Positions 1 through 8,231 are shown, numbered from the stretch's first letter. The stretch is 18,732 nt of DNA from Acidobacteria bacterium UBA7540 (GCA_002478145.1 DLMI01000228.1:1-18732), one strand, 5' to 3'. The notes: a model not told the origin generated them from the sequence alone. Numbers and translations: made by a program.

Positions 1-122
1 ACCGCCACGATCAGGAGCAGCAGGATCCACATGACGACGTGCAGACCCTTATGTCGGGGAACAAAGGCCGCGAGTTGATGGTCAGGGCCGATGGCGGAAT
101 GCTCGTTCATGTCAGTGGTCAA
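1..122 (-). CDS. Probable RND efflux periplasmic adaptor (HlyD family), N-terminus only
   Basis: Only the first 40 codons are inside the window; the gene continues past base 1. A TTG start at 122-120 is chosen because GGAG (133-130) lies 7 nt upstream; the ATG at 110-108 would be 19 nt from it. The peptide has a short polar cytoplasmic start, a basic stretch (PRHKGLH) and then a hydrophobic segment (VVMWILLLLIVA) typical of a single N-terminal membrane anchor. That layout is usual for membrane-fusion adaptors of tripartite efflux pumps, but any N-terminally anchored protein would look the same. The family call is therefore inference; the reading frame, RBS and membrane segment are seen directly. 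Confidence 0.45.
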   Translation of the reverse strand, partial: MTTDMNEHSAIGPDHQLAAFVPRHKGLHVVMWILLLLIVA

Positions 123-208
123 TCGGAATCTCCTTTTCAGCTCCGAATCCCTCGCAGGGTGCTGCTCGTGAGGGGCTCCGCAAGGCACAGAATCTCGGGC
201 TGGTCAGT

Positions 209-340
209 CCCGGGCTCCTGAAGGGAGCGGAACTTACCTGGCCGTAAGACAACCGCCTTGCTCCATTGATCCGCAGCCTGAATTGGGCAAGAGAAAACGT
301 AGGCAAGGACAACGGCGCCGCCCAGGATCCATAAGCCTTC
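209..340 (-). pseudogene. Slipin/stomatin-like (SPFH) N-terminal remnant
   Basis: Read on the minus strand, about 44 codons give a hydrophobic segment (LWILGGAVVLAYVFS) followed by QWSKAVVLRPGKFRSLQ-EPG. This matches the conserved start of slipins: a membrane hairpin, then QWEKAVVLRLGKF, then the GPG turn. In intact slipins the next residues are LFFIIP and about 200 further residues. Here the match stops at EPG, and the frame continues as unrelated sequence to a stop at 137. No start codon with an RBS precedes it. I read it as a truncated remnant. The match is from memory of the family, not from a search. Confidence 0.5.
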
Positions 341-690
341 GAAGTCTGCTGAAACTCGATGCACGACCACAAAATTTAAGCAACCAATGAACGCCTGTCT
401 GTTCACAATTGCACACTCTCGTAACATGCCCTACGTCGTGGCCGCCATGGAATGGAGAGCGATGATGGAGGCTGGGGAAACGCCGTCTCTGCGCTATTCG
501 TGCAGGACAAAAACGTGCGCAAATCCACTGTTCGGCGACTGCTCAGCGATGGCCTTCTGCGCTGCAACTCCCAGCACGTTTCTCTTTCGTGAAAGGGCTA
601 CCACACGAACCGGCGAGCACCGGCGCCGGGGGAGCGGACCCTCGCAGCTTGGACAGAGCTATCGCGACCGGGAGCAGGCGTAGCTAAGTC

Positions 691-719
691 AACAGGCAGC
701 TTAAGGGGGAGCAGTGGCT
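691..719 (+). repeat. 29-bp repeat, copy 1
   Basis: This copy matches 3367-3395 at 28 of 29 positions; the core is CAGCTTAAGGGGGAGCAGTG. Flanks on both sides differ between the copies, so the repeat is sharply bounded. The second copy sits exactly at the break of a truncated oxidoreductase gene. Confidence 0.85.
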
Positions 720-933
720 GAGGAATCGCCTCCAGCAGAGGTCGGTCCGGAATGGATGAATGAGATGGAGGCTCCGTGCGGGCAGTTTCAGAGGGCGGAT
801 CGGAGTCGCCGGGGCGGGAGGCTCAGTTGAAACGTGTCAAAAATAGAGTTGTCTGTGTGTTCCTTTTTGAACAGACCCCTCGAGTCTCGACGTGTAAGCT
901 TTTTCACCACGCCGCACAATGAGGAGATACAAC

Positions 934-1536
934 ATGGCAAAAGTACTCGTTCTTTACTACAGCATGTATGGCCACATCGAAACCATGGCGAAAGCGGTGG
1001 CTGAAGGCGCGCGCAGCGTCGAAGGCGCGGAGGTCACCATCAAGCGCGTGCCCGATCTGGTGCCGGAAGACGTGGCACGAAAGGCCGGCGCCAAGCTCGA
1101 TCAGGCGGCGCCGATCGCGACGGTGGACGAGTTGCCGAACTACGACGCAATCATCTTTGGCACGCCGACACGTTTCGGGAACATGTGCGCGCAGATGCGC
1201 AGTTTCCTCGACCAGACCGGCCGGTTGTGGCTGAACGGCAACTTGATTGGCAAGGTGGGCAGCGTGTTCACGTCCACGGCCACGCAGCACGGCGGACAGG
1301 AAACCACCATCACCTCGTTTCACACCACCTTGTTGCATCACGGCATGATCATCGTGGGGGTTCCCTATTCCTGCCAGGAGATCATGAACATGAGTGAAAT
1401 CACCGGCGGATCACCCTACGGAGCGAGCACTCTTGCTGGCGGCGATGGTAGTCGTCAACCGTCAGAGAACGAAATAAAAATCGCTCGTTTCCAGGGAACC
1501 CACGTTGCGGAAGTGGCTAAGAAGCAATCAACCTGA
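934..1536 (+). CDS. wrbA: NAD(P)H:quinone oxidoreductase WrbA
   Basis: A 200-aa flavodoxin-like protein with the usual WrbA length. WrbA enzymes bind FMN as tetramers in the cytoplasm and reduce quinones by two electrons, avoiding semiquinone radicals. Visible marks are the N-terminal FMN phosphate loop ([10 protein letters not shown], residues 10-19), [20 protein letters not shown] with the W that follows, [12 protein letters not shown], and the C-terminal [19 protein letters not shown]. The ATG at 934 is chosen because GAGGAG ends 7 nt upstream and because WrbA proteins begin [10 protein letters not shown]. An in-frame ATG at 919 adds only five residues and has no RBS. A strong hairpin follows the stop. 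The neighbours (chloroperoxidase-like hydrolase, SOD) fit an oxidative-stress cluster. Confidence 0.95.
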   Translation: MAKVLVLYYSMYGHIETMAKAVAEGARSVEGAEVTIKRVPDLVPEDVARKAGAKLDQAAPIATVDELPNYDAIIFGTPTRFGNMCAQMRSFLDQTGRLWLNGNLIGKVGSVFTSTATQHGGQETTITSFHTTLLHHGMIIVGVPYSCQEIMNMSEITGGSPYGASTLAGGDGSRQPSENEIKIARFQGTHVAEVAKKQST

Positions 1537-1539
1537 CAA

Positions 1540-1585
1540 CCGCTTGGAGAGGGACGCGCCCAAAACCGGCGCGCCCCTCAAGCGG
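1540..1585 (+). terminator. Long hairpin downstream of wrbA
   Basis: CCGCTTG at 1540-1546 pairs with the CAAGCGG arm ending at 1585, and GAGGGaCGCGCC pairs with GGCGCGCCCCTC around a CAAAACC loop. The stem is about 18 bp with a small bulge. No T-run follows, so it may be an attenuator, an mRNA-stabilising hairpin or a Rho-assisted terminator. Confidence 0.55.
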
Positions 1586-1641
1586 AGCGTTGGACGCACA
1601 TAAGAGGTCGACGACCCCCGCCGATAAAAAGGAGGCAAACA

Positions 1642-2466
1642 GTGAGCACGATTACGACGAAAGACGGTACGCAGATCTATTACAAGGACTGGGGCACAGG
1701 ACAGCCTGTGGTGTTCAGCCACGGCTGGCCCCTCAGTGCGGATAGCTGGGAGGCTCAGATGGTATTCCTGGCCTCCAACGGCTATCGCTGCATTGCCCAT
1801 GACCGTCGCGGCCATGGCCGGTCGAGCCAGCCCTGGAGTGGTAACGAGATGGACACCTATGCCGACGACCTCTCGGAGCTCATCGAAACGCTCGACCTGA
1901 AGGGCGCCGTCCTAATCGGCTTCTCCGCGGGCGGCGGCGAAGTTGCCCGCTATATCGGCCGCCACGGTACGAAAAGGGTGGCCAAGGCCGCGCTGATCTC
2001 CGCCGTCCCGCCCCTGATGCTGAAAACGGCGGCCAATCCCGGCGGCTTGCCGATTGAGGTGTTCGACGGGATCCGCCTCGGCTCTATGGCCGACCGCTCG
2101 CAGCTCTACAAGGATCTCGCCAGCGGCCCGTTCTTCGGGGCCAACAGGCCTGGCGCCAAGGTCTCGCAGGGCATGATCGACTCGTTCTGGCTCCAGGGGA
2201 TGCAGGCCGGTCACAAGAACACCTTCGACTGCATCAAGGCGTTCTCCGAGACGGATTTCACCGAAGACCTCAAGAAGTTCGACGTGCCGACGCTGATCCT
2301 TCACGGCGACGACGACCAGATCGTGCCCATCGGCGCCGCGGCTCTCCGCTCATCGAAGCTGGTCAAGAACTCGACCCTAAAGATCTACGCGGGCGCACCC
2401 CACGGCCTCGCGGACACGCACAAAGACGAGCTCAATGCCGACCTGCTGGCATTCCTTAAGACCTGA
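1642..2466 (+). CDS. Alpha/beta hydrolase, non-heme chloroperoxidase type
   Basis: A 274-aa protein matching the usual length of cofactor-free haloperoxidases/perhydrolases. These are alpha/beta-hydrolase esterases that can form peracids from carboxylic acids and H2O2, so the halogenating name may not reflect the real substrate. The catalytic triad is visible: Ser95 in GFSAGGGE, Asp225 in HGDDDQIVP and His254 in GAPHGL. The oxyanion region is SHGWP (27-30) with [10 protein letters not shown] at 52-61. GTG at 1642 is the start because GGAGG lies 6 nt upstream and the family begins M-x-T-I-T-T-x-D-G. There is no signal peptide, so it is cytoplasmic. It lies 105 bp downstream of wrbA and could share its transcript unless the intervening hairpin terminates. 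Confidence 0.92.
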   Translation: MSTITTKDGTQIYYKDWGTGQPVVFSHGWPLSADSWEAQMVFLASNGYRCIAHDRRGHGRSSQPWSGNEMDTYADDLSELIETLDLKGAVLIGFSAGGGEVARYIGRHGTKRVAKAALISAVPPLMLKTAANPGGLPIEVFDGIRLGSMADRSQLYKDLASGPFFGANRPGAKVSQGMIDSFWLQGMQAGHKNTFDCIKAFSETDFTEDLKKFDVPTLILHGDDDQIVPIGAAALRSSKLVKNSTLKIYAGAPHGLADTHKDELNADLLAFLKT

Positions 2467-2476
2467 GGTCGCTTTG

Positions 2477-2503
2477 CCGGCGCCGCCCGGCTGGTGGCGC
2501 CGG
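2477..2503 (+). terminator. GC hairpin after the hydrolase gene
   Basis: CCGGCGCC at 2477-2484 pairs perfectly with GGCGCCGG at 2496-2503, with an 11-nt loop, ten bases after the stop. No T-run follows. A second stem, CTTGCAGC/GCTGCAAG, lies at 2540-2561. Both sit between the hydrolase and sod and may partly insulate them. Confidence 0.45.
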
Positions 2504-2616
2504 TACCGGGGGCCGTTCCGGTCGGCCTTCCAACAAGCCCTTGCAGCGGACGGGCTGCAAGCGGCGCGCTGCTGAAGGGTAGCGTTACGCTTTTACGTCA
2601 CCACATAGGAGGCAAA

Positions 2617-3240
2617 ATGATGAGCAATGACAAGATTGAAAGTGCATCTCCGCATGTCCTACCGTCCCTGCCCTACGCGGATAACGCGCTGGACCCCGTA
2701 ATCTCCGCAAATACGATTGGCTTCCACTACGGCAAGCATCACAAGGGATATGTCGATAACCTGAACAAGCTGATAGCAGGAACAGAGTTTGCGGACCTGC
2801 GGTTGGAGAATATCATCACCGAGACAGCCGGCAAAGCTGACAAGACCGCGATCTTCAATAATGCAGCGCAAACATGGAACCACACGTTTTACTGGCGCAG
2901 TCTGAGGCCCAAGGGCGGTAGTGAACCACCCCCAGTGTTGAAGCAAAGGATCGAAGCTTCCTTCGGCACCTTGGATGCGTGCAAGAAGGAGTTGGCGACT
3001 GCGGCAATGACCCAGTTCGGCAGCGGCTGGGCGTGGCTCGTGCTGGATGGCGACAAGCTCAAGGTGGTCAAGACCGGCAATGCAGATGTGCCGATGACCA
3101 CTGGCATGAAACCGTTATTGACCGTCGACGTGTGGGAACACGCCTACTACTTGGATTACCAGAACCGACGCGCGGACTATGTCAACGCAGTGCTGGATAA
3201 ACTGATTAATTGGGATTTCGCGGCAGAGAACCTTGGCTGA
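2617..3240 (+). CDS. sodB: Superoxide dismutase, iron type
   Basis: A 207-aa Fe/Mn-family superoxide dismutase that converts superoxide to O2 and H2O2. All four metal ligands are present: His37 (GFHYGKHH), His89 (QTWNHTFYW), Asp171 and His175 ([11 protein letters not shown]). Gln85 just before WNHTFYW is the N-domain glutamine typical of iron-type enzymes, and the C-domain NQDSPL signature of manganese enzymes is absent, so iron is the likely metal. Two adjacent ATGs (2617, 2620) follow AGGAGG at 2607-2612, giving spacings of 4 and 7 nt; either could be used. The frame is open upstream to 2494, but that extension has no family resemblance. The N-terminus is about ten residues longer than E. 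coli SodB, with no signal peptide. Confidence 0.95.
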   Translation: MMSNDKIESASPHVLPSLPYADNALDPVISANTIGFHYGKHHKGYVDNLNKLIAGTEFADLRLENIITETAGKADKTAIFNNAAQTWNHTFYWRSLRPKGGSEPPPVLKQRIEASFGTLDACKKELATAAMTQFGSGWAWLVLDGDKLKVVKTGNADVPMTTGMKPLLTVDVWEHAYYLDYQNRRADYVNAVLDKLINWDFAAENLG

Positions 3241-3366
3241 TGGCAGCCTGAACGGTGGCATGCTTTACCCTAAAACAAGCCTGACAAGGCGCTCCACCCA
3301 CCGCGTATTGCGGCGCTGCCGGCGCCTACGGGATACCCGAAGCTCGCTGGCAGCAGAGAATAGGTG

Positions 3367-3395
3367 AACAGACAGCTTAAGGGGGAGCAGTGGCT
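3367..3395 (+). repeat. 29-bp repeat, copy 2
   Basis: Second copy of the repeat at 691-719, with one mismatch. It ends exactly where the recognisable part of the truncated oxidoreductase begins, so it marks a recombination or element boundary. Confidence 0.85.
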
Positions 3396-3733
3396 TGGGA
3401 GGCGAAATGCTTGAAGCGGCGCTCTCGGCTTTGCGTGTGCATGGCCGGATCATCGCCTGTGGCGGCATCTCCGGTTACAACGAGGTAAAGCCGCGCCCCG
3501 GCCCTTCCAATCTATTCAACATCATTACCAAACGGCTCACCCTGAAGGGTTTCATAGTTCGGGATTGGCTGGACCGTCAAGCCGAGTTCGAAAAGGAAGT
3601 GGGAGGCTATTTCAAAGCTGGCAAGCTGAAGCACCAGGAAACGGTCGTGAAAGGAATCGACAAAGCGGTGGGCGCTTTCATCGGTCTTTTCCAAGGGCAA
3701 AACGTCGGCAAGATGGTGGTGGAGTTAGCTTGA
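3395..3733 (+). pseudogene. 3' fragment of an NADP-dependent MDR oxidoreductase (CurA/YfmJ-like)
   Basis: The fragment covers roughly the last 110 residues of an enzyme family that is normally about 335 aa. It starts at (V)GGEMLEAAL, the second half of the Rossmann domain, and runs through GRIIACGGISGYN, PGPSNLFNIITKRLTLKGF, the DWLDR segment and the terminal VGKMVVELA. The catalytic N-domain and the first part of the NADP-binding fold are missing. The break coincides with the end of the 29-bp repeat at 3367-3395. A TTG at 3395 and ATG at 3407 could start translation, but neither has a good RBS and the product could not be an active reductase. It ends 23 bp before the ABC transporter genes. 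Confidence 0.8.
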
Positions 3734-3756
3734 GCCCGGGCCTCGTGGGTTTTCTT

Positions 3757-4560
3757 ATGAGCGACATCGTTCTGGAAATCAAAGCCCTTACTCGCCGCTT
3801 CGGCGCATTTACGGCGGTCGATGCTCTAACCCTTTCGGTCAACGCCGGCGAGGTCTTCGGCTTGCTCGGCTCCAACGGGGCTGGCAAGACCACCACGATA
3901 AAAATGCTCACCACGCTGTTGCCGCCCTCCTCGGGTGAGGCGCACGTGGCTGGTTTCTCCATAACCACCCAGGCGGTCGGTGTTCGCCGCGCCATCGGTT
4001 ATGTGCCGCAGTCGGTCTCCGTGGACGGTTCGCTCACCGGTTACGAGAACCTGCTCATCTTCGCCAAACTCTACGACCTGCCACACCGCGAGCAGCAGGC
4101 GCGCATCCGCGAGGCATTGGAGTTCATGGGCCTGACTGCCGACGGCGGCCGCCTCGTGAGCGAATACTCCGGCGGCATGGTCCGCCGCCTGGAAATCGCC
4201 CAGTCCACGCTGCATCGACCGCGAGTGCTCTTCCTCGATGAGCCGACCGTCGGGCTGGACCCGATTGCGCGCGACGCTGTTTGGAAACATCTCGTTGATC
4301 TGCGGGCCAACTACGGCACGACCCTGTTCTTCACCACTCATTACCTGGAGGAGGCGGAGAGCCATTGTGATCGCATCGCGATCATGCATCTGGGCAAGGT
4401 GGCTGCGCTGGGCACCTGCAAAGGACTCGAGGCCTCGCTGGACGGCGGCGGCCACACGCTGAGTGAGGTCTTCGTGCACTATGCGGGCAGCGCCCTCGAT
4501 TCCGGCGGCACCTTCCGCGACGTATCCGCCGAACGCGCTACGGCCCAGCGCCTTGGCTAG
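3757..4560 (+). CDS. ABC transporter ATP-binding protein, DrrA-like
   Basis: A 267-aa nucleotide-binding subunit of an ABC-2 exporter. In order: Walker A GSNGAGKTTT (38-47), Q-loop Gln85 (YVPQSVS), signature YSGGMVRRLEIAQ (137-149), Walker B RVLFLDEPT with D-loop GLDP (156-169) and the H-loop His in TTHYLEE (193-199). The signature reads SGGMVRRL, the variant common in DrrA/NodI-type exporters. The permease follows after ten bases, so the two form one exporter; the substrate cannot be told and drug, lipid or polysaccharide export are all possible. ATG 3757 fits the family start, but no clear Shine-Dalgarno site precedes it; a GTG at 3745 is the alternative. Confidence 0.93.
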   Translation: MSDIVLEIKALTRRFGAFTAVDALTLSVNAGEVFGLLGSNGAGKTTTIKMLTTLLPPSSGEAHVAGFSITTQAVGVRRAIGYVPQSVSVDGSLTGYENLLIFAKLYDLPHREQQARIREALEFMGLTADGGRLVSEYSGGMVRRLEIAQSTLHRPRVLFLDEPTVGLDPIARDAVWKHLVDLRANYGTTLFFTTHYLEEAESHCDRIAIMHLGKVAALGTCKGLEASLDGGGHTLSEVFVHYAGSALDSGGTFRDVSAERATAQRLG

Positions 4561-4570
4561 CTCCAATCCT

Positions 4571-5365
4571 ATGACCATCACATTCATCCACCCTTTTACC
4601 GGTTTCATTGACAAGACATTTGTCATCACTGAGTTCGAGTTGCGCAAGCTACGGCACGATTTCACGGAACTTATCACCCGCGCCCTCCAGCCCGCGCTTT
4701 GGCTGCTCATCTTTGGGGAGGTGTTCTCACGCAGCGGGGCCATGCACACGGGCAACATTCCGTACCTGGACTTCATTGCTCCCGGCATCCTGGCGCAAAG
4801 CGTTCTCTTCGTGGCCATTTTTTACGGCATCAACGTTATCTGGGAGCGCGACCTCGGCATTGTGCAGAAATTCCTTGCCAGCCCAACTCCGCGCTCGGCA
4901 CTTGTGCTCGGCAAGGGCTTCTCCGCGGGGACCCGCACTCTCTCGCAGGCCGTAATCGTTTACAGTCTCTCGCTGCTGCTCGGGGTGAAGCTGAATTGGA
5001 GCCCGCTCGCGCTCCTCAACGTGTTGTTTATCGTCGTCCTTGCCGCGACGCTGTTCTCCACTTTTTCGCTTATCATCGCGTGCATTGTGAAGACGCGCGA
5101 ACGCTTCATGGGCGTCGGCCAGGTGCTCACCATGCCGCTGTTCTTTGCCAGCAACGCGATTTATCCCACCAGCATCATGCCCGGTTGGCTAAAGATCATT
5201 TCTCAACTAAATCCGTTGACCTACGTTGTTGATGCCCTGCGCACGTTCATGCTGGCGGGCAGCACGAGCACCTTCGGTCTGAGCACCGACTACACTGTCA
5301 TCCTCCTGACCACGACCATCCTGGTCATTATTGGCGCCCGATTGTATCCCCATCTGGCAACGTAA
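4571..5365 (+). CDS. ABC-2 type permease, DrrB-like
   Basis: A 264-aa integral membrane subunit partnering the preceding ATPase. It has an amphipathic N-terminal part (ITEFELRKLRHDFTELITRA), then about six hydrophobic segments: near residues 42-54, 65-88, 120-140, 150-173, 180-197 and 240-258. The loop ending NPLTYVVDALR before the last segment is a hallmark of ABC-2 permeases of the daunorubicin-resistance type. ATG 4571 lies ten bases after the ATPase stop without an obvious RBS, so translation is probably coupled. The hydrophobic pattern is seen directly and the family assignment is from known motifs. Confidence 0.9.
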   Translation: MTITFIHPFTGFIDKTFVITEFELRKLRHDFTELITRALQPALWLLIFGEVFSRSGAMHTGNIPYLDFIAPGILAQSVLFVAIFYGINVIWERDLGIVQKFLASPTPRSALVLGKGFSAGTRTLSQAVIVYSLSLLLGVKLNWSPLALLNVLFIVVLAATLFSTFSLIIACIVKTRERFMGVGQVLTMPLFFASNAIYPTSIMPGWLKIISQLNPLTYVVDALRTFMLAGSTSTFGLSTDYTVILLTTTILVIIGARLYPHLAT

Positions 5366-5394
5366 AACGCAACTGGGAAACGGTTACCAAAATC

Positions 5395-5529
5395 ATGAAT
5401 GCTCCAACTCTTTTCGCTCCCGTTGGTCTTGACGCGGTTGAGGCGCCTAACCGGCTCGTGATGGGTCCACTCGCGCGGATGCGCGCGGGCTGGGCGACGA
5501 CGTCGTTAATGGCTGTTGAATTACGTTGA
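5395..5529 (+). pseudogene. 5' fragment of an Old Yellow Enzyme (NADH:flavin oxidoreductase)
   Basis: A 44-codon frame from ATG 5395 begins MNAPTLFAPVGLDAVE and continues APNRLVMGPLARMRAG, matching the first strand and loop of OYE-family FMN reductases (typically 350-370 aa). After this the sequence loses similarity, possibly with an internal deletion before LMAVELR, and stops at 5527. The whole catalytic barrel is absent. It lies 29 bp after the permease gene. Together with the slipin, MDR and glgB fragments it shows that this cluster has lost several genes. Confidence 0.7.
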
Positions 5530-5587
5530 GGCTTCGGCTGCGCAGCGACGTAGCCCCCTCCCGAGAGCTCCTCGGAGGACGCCAAAT

Positions 5588-5770
5588 TTAGAGATTGAAC
5601 TTGAGATTTTCGCTGGCTGTGTCCGCTGATGGCTTCACGCTTTCAGGCTCGTCTGTTCCCCAAAGTTCTCTGAATACTTCGACGGTCACCGGCGCGTACC
5701 AGAGCAGTGGTTGTTGGCGAATCTCCTCCGGGTTCACACTGTAGTTCCTCGCCACAAACTGGATGAGCAC
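5588..5770 (-). pseudogene. Orphan ORF or fragment of unknown protein
   Basis: A 60-codon minus-strand frame from GTG 5770. An in-frame stop lies immediately before the GTG and no Shine-Dalgarno site is visible. The sequence looks protein-like rather than random (FVARNYSVNPEEIRQQPLLW, then YAPVTVEVFRELWG) and ends in a polar tail. I do not recognise the family. The absence of initiation signals and the fragment-rich surroundings suggest the 3' end of a lost gene. Its start overlaps the first activator box of the 5764 promoter. Confidence 0.3.
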
Positions 5771-5834
5771 TTATGACCAGATAGGTGAGCAGTACTGAGC
5801 AGCCACGGGAAAAGCCGCTGGGGTATAAGGATAT
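5764..5834 (+). promoter_or_regulatory. Tandem-box promoter P1
   Basis: Box 1 is TGAGC-N5-TGACC (5764-5778) and box 2 is TGAGC-N5-TGAGC (5786-5800), 22 bp apart start to start. After 23 bp comes TATAAGGATAT (5824-5834). Architecture and spacing are identical at 8232-8303 and nearly identical at 10212-10278. It points to the YXWGXW gene at 5939. The -35 position has no good consensus, as expected for an activated promoter. Confidence 0.75.
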
Positions 5835-5938
5835 CGCGTGGTTCGCGGAGACCACGCCCTTGTCAACTGACCGGGTTGAAACATAAACCAGCCGATGAGC
5901 AGGGATCACCCTGCGAAAAGGCAAAAGGAGAAGGCATC

Positions 5939-7153
5939 ATGTTTGAAGAAACGGCAGAACAGGCAAAACGGCACAGCGAGCAGGGAAGTGAATCCCAGCG
6001 TGGTTGCGGTTCGCAGCACCGGACGCCGGTGGCGGTCGACGAGAAGGCGGCCAGTGAACGGGCGGTTTACGCCGAGTCGCGAATGCGTATCCGCGTCATT
6101 CGTTCGCTGTTGTTGGCAGTAGCCATGCTATTCCTGTCAACCGCGTCTTTCGCGCAAGTCGGCGTAGCCATCACAAGCGCTCCCCCTGAGTTGCCCGCTT
6201 ACGAGCAGCCTCTTTGTCCAGGCGACGGTTATCTCTGGACACCTGGCTACTGGGCCTACGATTACGACATCAACGATTACTACTGGGTGCCGGGCACATG
6301 GGTGATGGCGCCGGAAATCGGTTTCCTGTGGACTCCAGCCTATTGGGGTTGGGGCGGCGACGGATTTGTTTTCTATGACGGCTACTGGGGTCCGCACGTA
6401 GGCTTCTACGGCGGGATCAATTACGGCTTCGGCTATTTCGGGGAGGGTTACGAAGGCGGGCGTTGGGATCACGGACACTTTTTCTACAACCGTTCCGTGA
6501 ACAACGTGAACATCAATGAAATTCACAACGTTTACAACACAACCATCAATAACACTACGGTGAACCACGTCAGCTACAATGGTGGCAACGGTGGAATCAT
6601 CGCGAATCCAAGACCTGAAGACGCGGCTGCGGCGCGTGAGAGACATATCCCGCCCGTGGCGGCTCAAACTCAACATGCGCAGGCGGCGCGAGCCAACCCG
6701 CAGCAACGCGCGTCGGCGAACATGGGCAAGCCAGGCATCGCGGCGACACCCAGGCCAGGAGACTTTAATGCCGGTGGCGCTGTACCGGCCAGACAGGCCG
6801 GAAACAGCGCTCGCCCCAGCACTGCCGTCCATCCTAAGGACCTGCCGCCCATCGAACGCCCCGCTCCTCCTAACACGGGGAACCCGAAGCTAGACCAGAA
6901 ATACCAGAAGCAGCAGGAAAAGTTAATCGCGAAGCAGAACCAGGATCGGCAGAAACTCCAGCAGATGCAGGACAAGGAGCATCAGCAACTGGCGAAACAG
7001 AAGGCTAATGAAGCGAAAACGCAGAAACTGGAGCAGCGACACCAGGGACAGACGCAGCAATTGCAGCAAAGACACACGCAGCAGATGCAGCAGATGCAAC
7101 AGAGACAGCAGCCTGCCGGCGGCGGAGGATCTCGCGGCGGCGGGCGTCGTTAA
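5939..7153 (+). CDS. YXWGXW-repeat secreted protein with Gln-rich coiled-coil tail
   Basis: A 404-aa protein. ATG 5939 is chosen for its RBS (AAAGGAG, 8 nt upstream). A signal peptide (MRIRVIRSLLLAVAMLFLST, cleavage near ASFA|QVG) starts only at residue 49, so either a 48-residue polar extension precedes it or the true start is ATG 6083, which lacks an RBS. The mature part begins with tandem aromatic repeats (GYLWTPGYWAY, YYWVPGTWV, FLWTPAYWGWGGDG, YDGYWGPHVGFYGG), the YXWGXW type found in exported proteins of Acidobacteria and Proteobacteria with unknown function. Next come an Asn-rich stretch (VNNVNINEIHNVYNTTINN), a Pro/Ala linker and, from about residue 315, a Lys/Gln-rich predicted coiled coil ending in GGGGSRGGGRR. 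Tandem-box promoter P1 lies about 100 bp upstream. Probably envelope-associated. Confidence 0.85.
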   Translation: MFEETAEQAKRHSEQGSESQRGCGSQHRTPVAVDEKAASERAVYAESRMRIRVIRSLLLAVAMLFLSTASFAQVGVAITSAPPELPAYEQPLCPGDGYLWTPGYWAYDYDINDYYWVPGTWVMAPEIGFLWTPAYWGWGGDGFVFYDGYWGPHVGFYGGINYGFGYFGEGYEGGRWDHGHFFYNRSVNNVNINEIHNVYNTTINNTTVNHVSYNGGNGGIIANPRPEDAAAARERHIPPVAAQTQHAQAARANPQQRASANMGKPGIAATPRPGDFNAGGAVPARQAGNSARPSTAVHPKDLPPIERPAPPNTGNPKLDQKYQKQQEKLIAKQNQDRQKLQQMQDKEHQQLAKQKANEAKTQKLEQRHQGQTQQLQQRHTQQMQQMQQRQQPAGGGGSRGGGRR

Positions 7154-7185
7154 TCGGAGTTTCCTTACTCAAGGGCTTTTGCGCG

Positions 7186-8052
7186 ATGCTGAATATTAAG
7201 AAAATTCTTTTGCCGGTTGATTTCCCGGTTGCTTCACTGGGTGTGATTCATCAGGCTGCGACGTTGGCGCGCCATTTCCATTCCGAGATCGTGATGCTGC
7301 ACGTCGTGACAGCGCAGAGCCATGCCGCCGGTGTGCCGGAGGACAGCCGCGAGCTGGCTGACTGGGAGTTGCTCGAGGCGATCATCAGACAGGCCCAGAA
7401 ACAGCAGGACCAGTCTCTCGGGCCGGAGCTTGATGGCCTTACCATTCAGCGCAAGTTGGTCAAAGGCGACGCGGCCCCGGCAATTGTGCAGACGGCTCAG
7501 AAGGAAAAAGCCGACCTGATCATGATGCCGTCACATAGCTTCACGTTCTACCAGTTTCTTATGGGCTCGGTGACCGCAAAAGTGTTACACGGGACCGAGT
7601 GCCCGGTTTGGACTGGTGCGCACGTGCAAGAATTGCCAGTGCAGGAGTTTGCGATCCGCAACGTCCTGTGCGCGGTCGAGTTCGGCCCCCGTGCTGACAT
7701 AACTGTGTCGTGGGGCGCCGAAATGGCCGCCGAATTTGGTGCTCGTCTTACGCTCGCTAACGTCACTGCCGGGGTGGAGTTGTGGGGGCCCGGCGGCAGC
7801 TACGTGGATCAGAGGTGGAAAGAGGAGCTCGTCGGCAACGCTTCCCAGCAAATGGCAAAGCTCCAGCAAGACACGGGCATCAAGGCCGATGTGTTCATCG
7901 GCAGTGGTGACGTGCCCAAGGTGCTGAGCCAAGCTGCCAAGCAGACGAAGGCGGACTTGCTGGTTACCGGGTGCTACCCTTATGGCGGTCACCTGCGGAC
8001 CCACGGCTACGGAATCATTTGCGCGGTGCCGATTCCGGTTCTGAGCGTGTGA
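7186..8052 (+). CDS. Universal stress protein, two UspA domains
   Basis: A 288-aa cytoplasmic protein with two UspA domains: residues about 1-145 (KKILLPVDFPVASLGVIHQA opening, DLIMMPSHS, GSVTAKVLHGTECPVW) and about 152-288 (NVLCAVEFGPRADITVSW opening, DLLVTGCYPYGG, ICAVPIPVLSV). Domain 1 keeps a GSV-x-x-K-V loop near the usual ATP-binding site but lacks the full G-x2-G-x9-G-S/T motif. Domain 2 is more degenerate, so nucleotide binding is uncertain. It starts 32 bp after the YXWGXW gene with only a weak AAGGG upstream, so it is probably co-transcribed from P1. USP proteins help survival in stasis, hypoxia or envelope stress, which fits the neighbouring redox and acetate-kinase genes. Confidence 0.92.
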   Translation: MLNIKKILLPVDFPVASLGVIHQAATLARHFHSEIVMLHVVTAQSHAAGVPEDSRELADWELLEAIIRQAQKQQDQSLGPELDGLTIQRKLVKGDAAPAIVQTAQKEKADLIMMPSHSFTFYQFLMGSVTAKVLHGTECPVWTGAHVQELPVQEFAIRNVLCAVEFGPRADITVSWGAEMAAEFGARLTLANVTAGVELWGPGGSYVDQRWKEELVGNASQQMAKLQQDTGIKADVFIGSGDVPKVLSQAAKQTKADLLVTGCYPYGGHLRTHGYGIICAVPIPVLSV

Positions 8053-8167
8053 GGGCGGAACGTCCCTAGATAAGCCGGCCATTACTGTCATGCTGTGCTG
8101 GCACTCCCGCGTTTCACATCCAACACATCCGAAGAAGCGCGATCCTTGCGCCTCCCGCGGAAATTGT

Positions 8168-8192
8168 GAGGGGACGGCAAGCCGTACCCCTC
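8168..8192 (+). terminator. Hairpin downstream of the universal stress gene
   Basis: GAGGGG-aCGGC pairs with GCCGta-CCCCTC across an AA loop, giving about ten base pairs with a small bulge. There is no clear T-run. It lies about 115 bp after the usp stop and just before promoter P2, so it may end the P1 transcript. Confidence 0.4.
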
Positions 8193-8231
8193 CGTTCGCA
8201 ACGCACGAAGGTGATTCATGGCGGGCCTCAG

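Larger units (their letters stand above)
123..933. other. Gene-free stretch between adaptor and wrbA
   Basis: About 800 bases with no intact gene. It contains a stomatin/slipin remnant on the minus strand (209-340) and one copy of a 29-bp repeat (691-719). The open frame at 387-683 has no recognisable motif, no Shine-Dalgarno site and a biased composition, so I do not call it. Confidence 0.6.

Noticed and set aside
387..683. 98-codon plus-strand frame in the first intergenic stretch
   Set aside because: It has no RBS and no motif, partly overlaps the region opposite the slipin remnant, and shows low-quality composition.
858..872. TGTTC-N5-TGAAC upstream of wrbA as a fourth regulon site
   Set aside because: The first half-site is off consensus, there is no second box at 22 bp, and the TGTAAG downstream is a poor match at the wrong distance.
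3826..4818. 330-codon minus-strand open frame opposite the ABC transporter genes
   Set aside because: It is antisense to two clearly recognised genes, has no RBS or family motif, and is explained by GC-rich codon use on the real strand.
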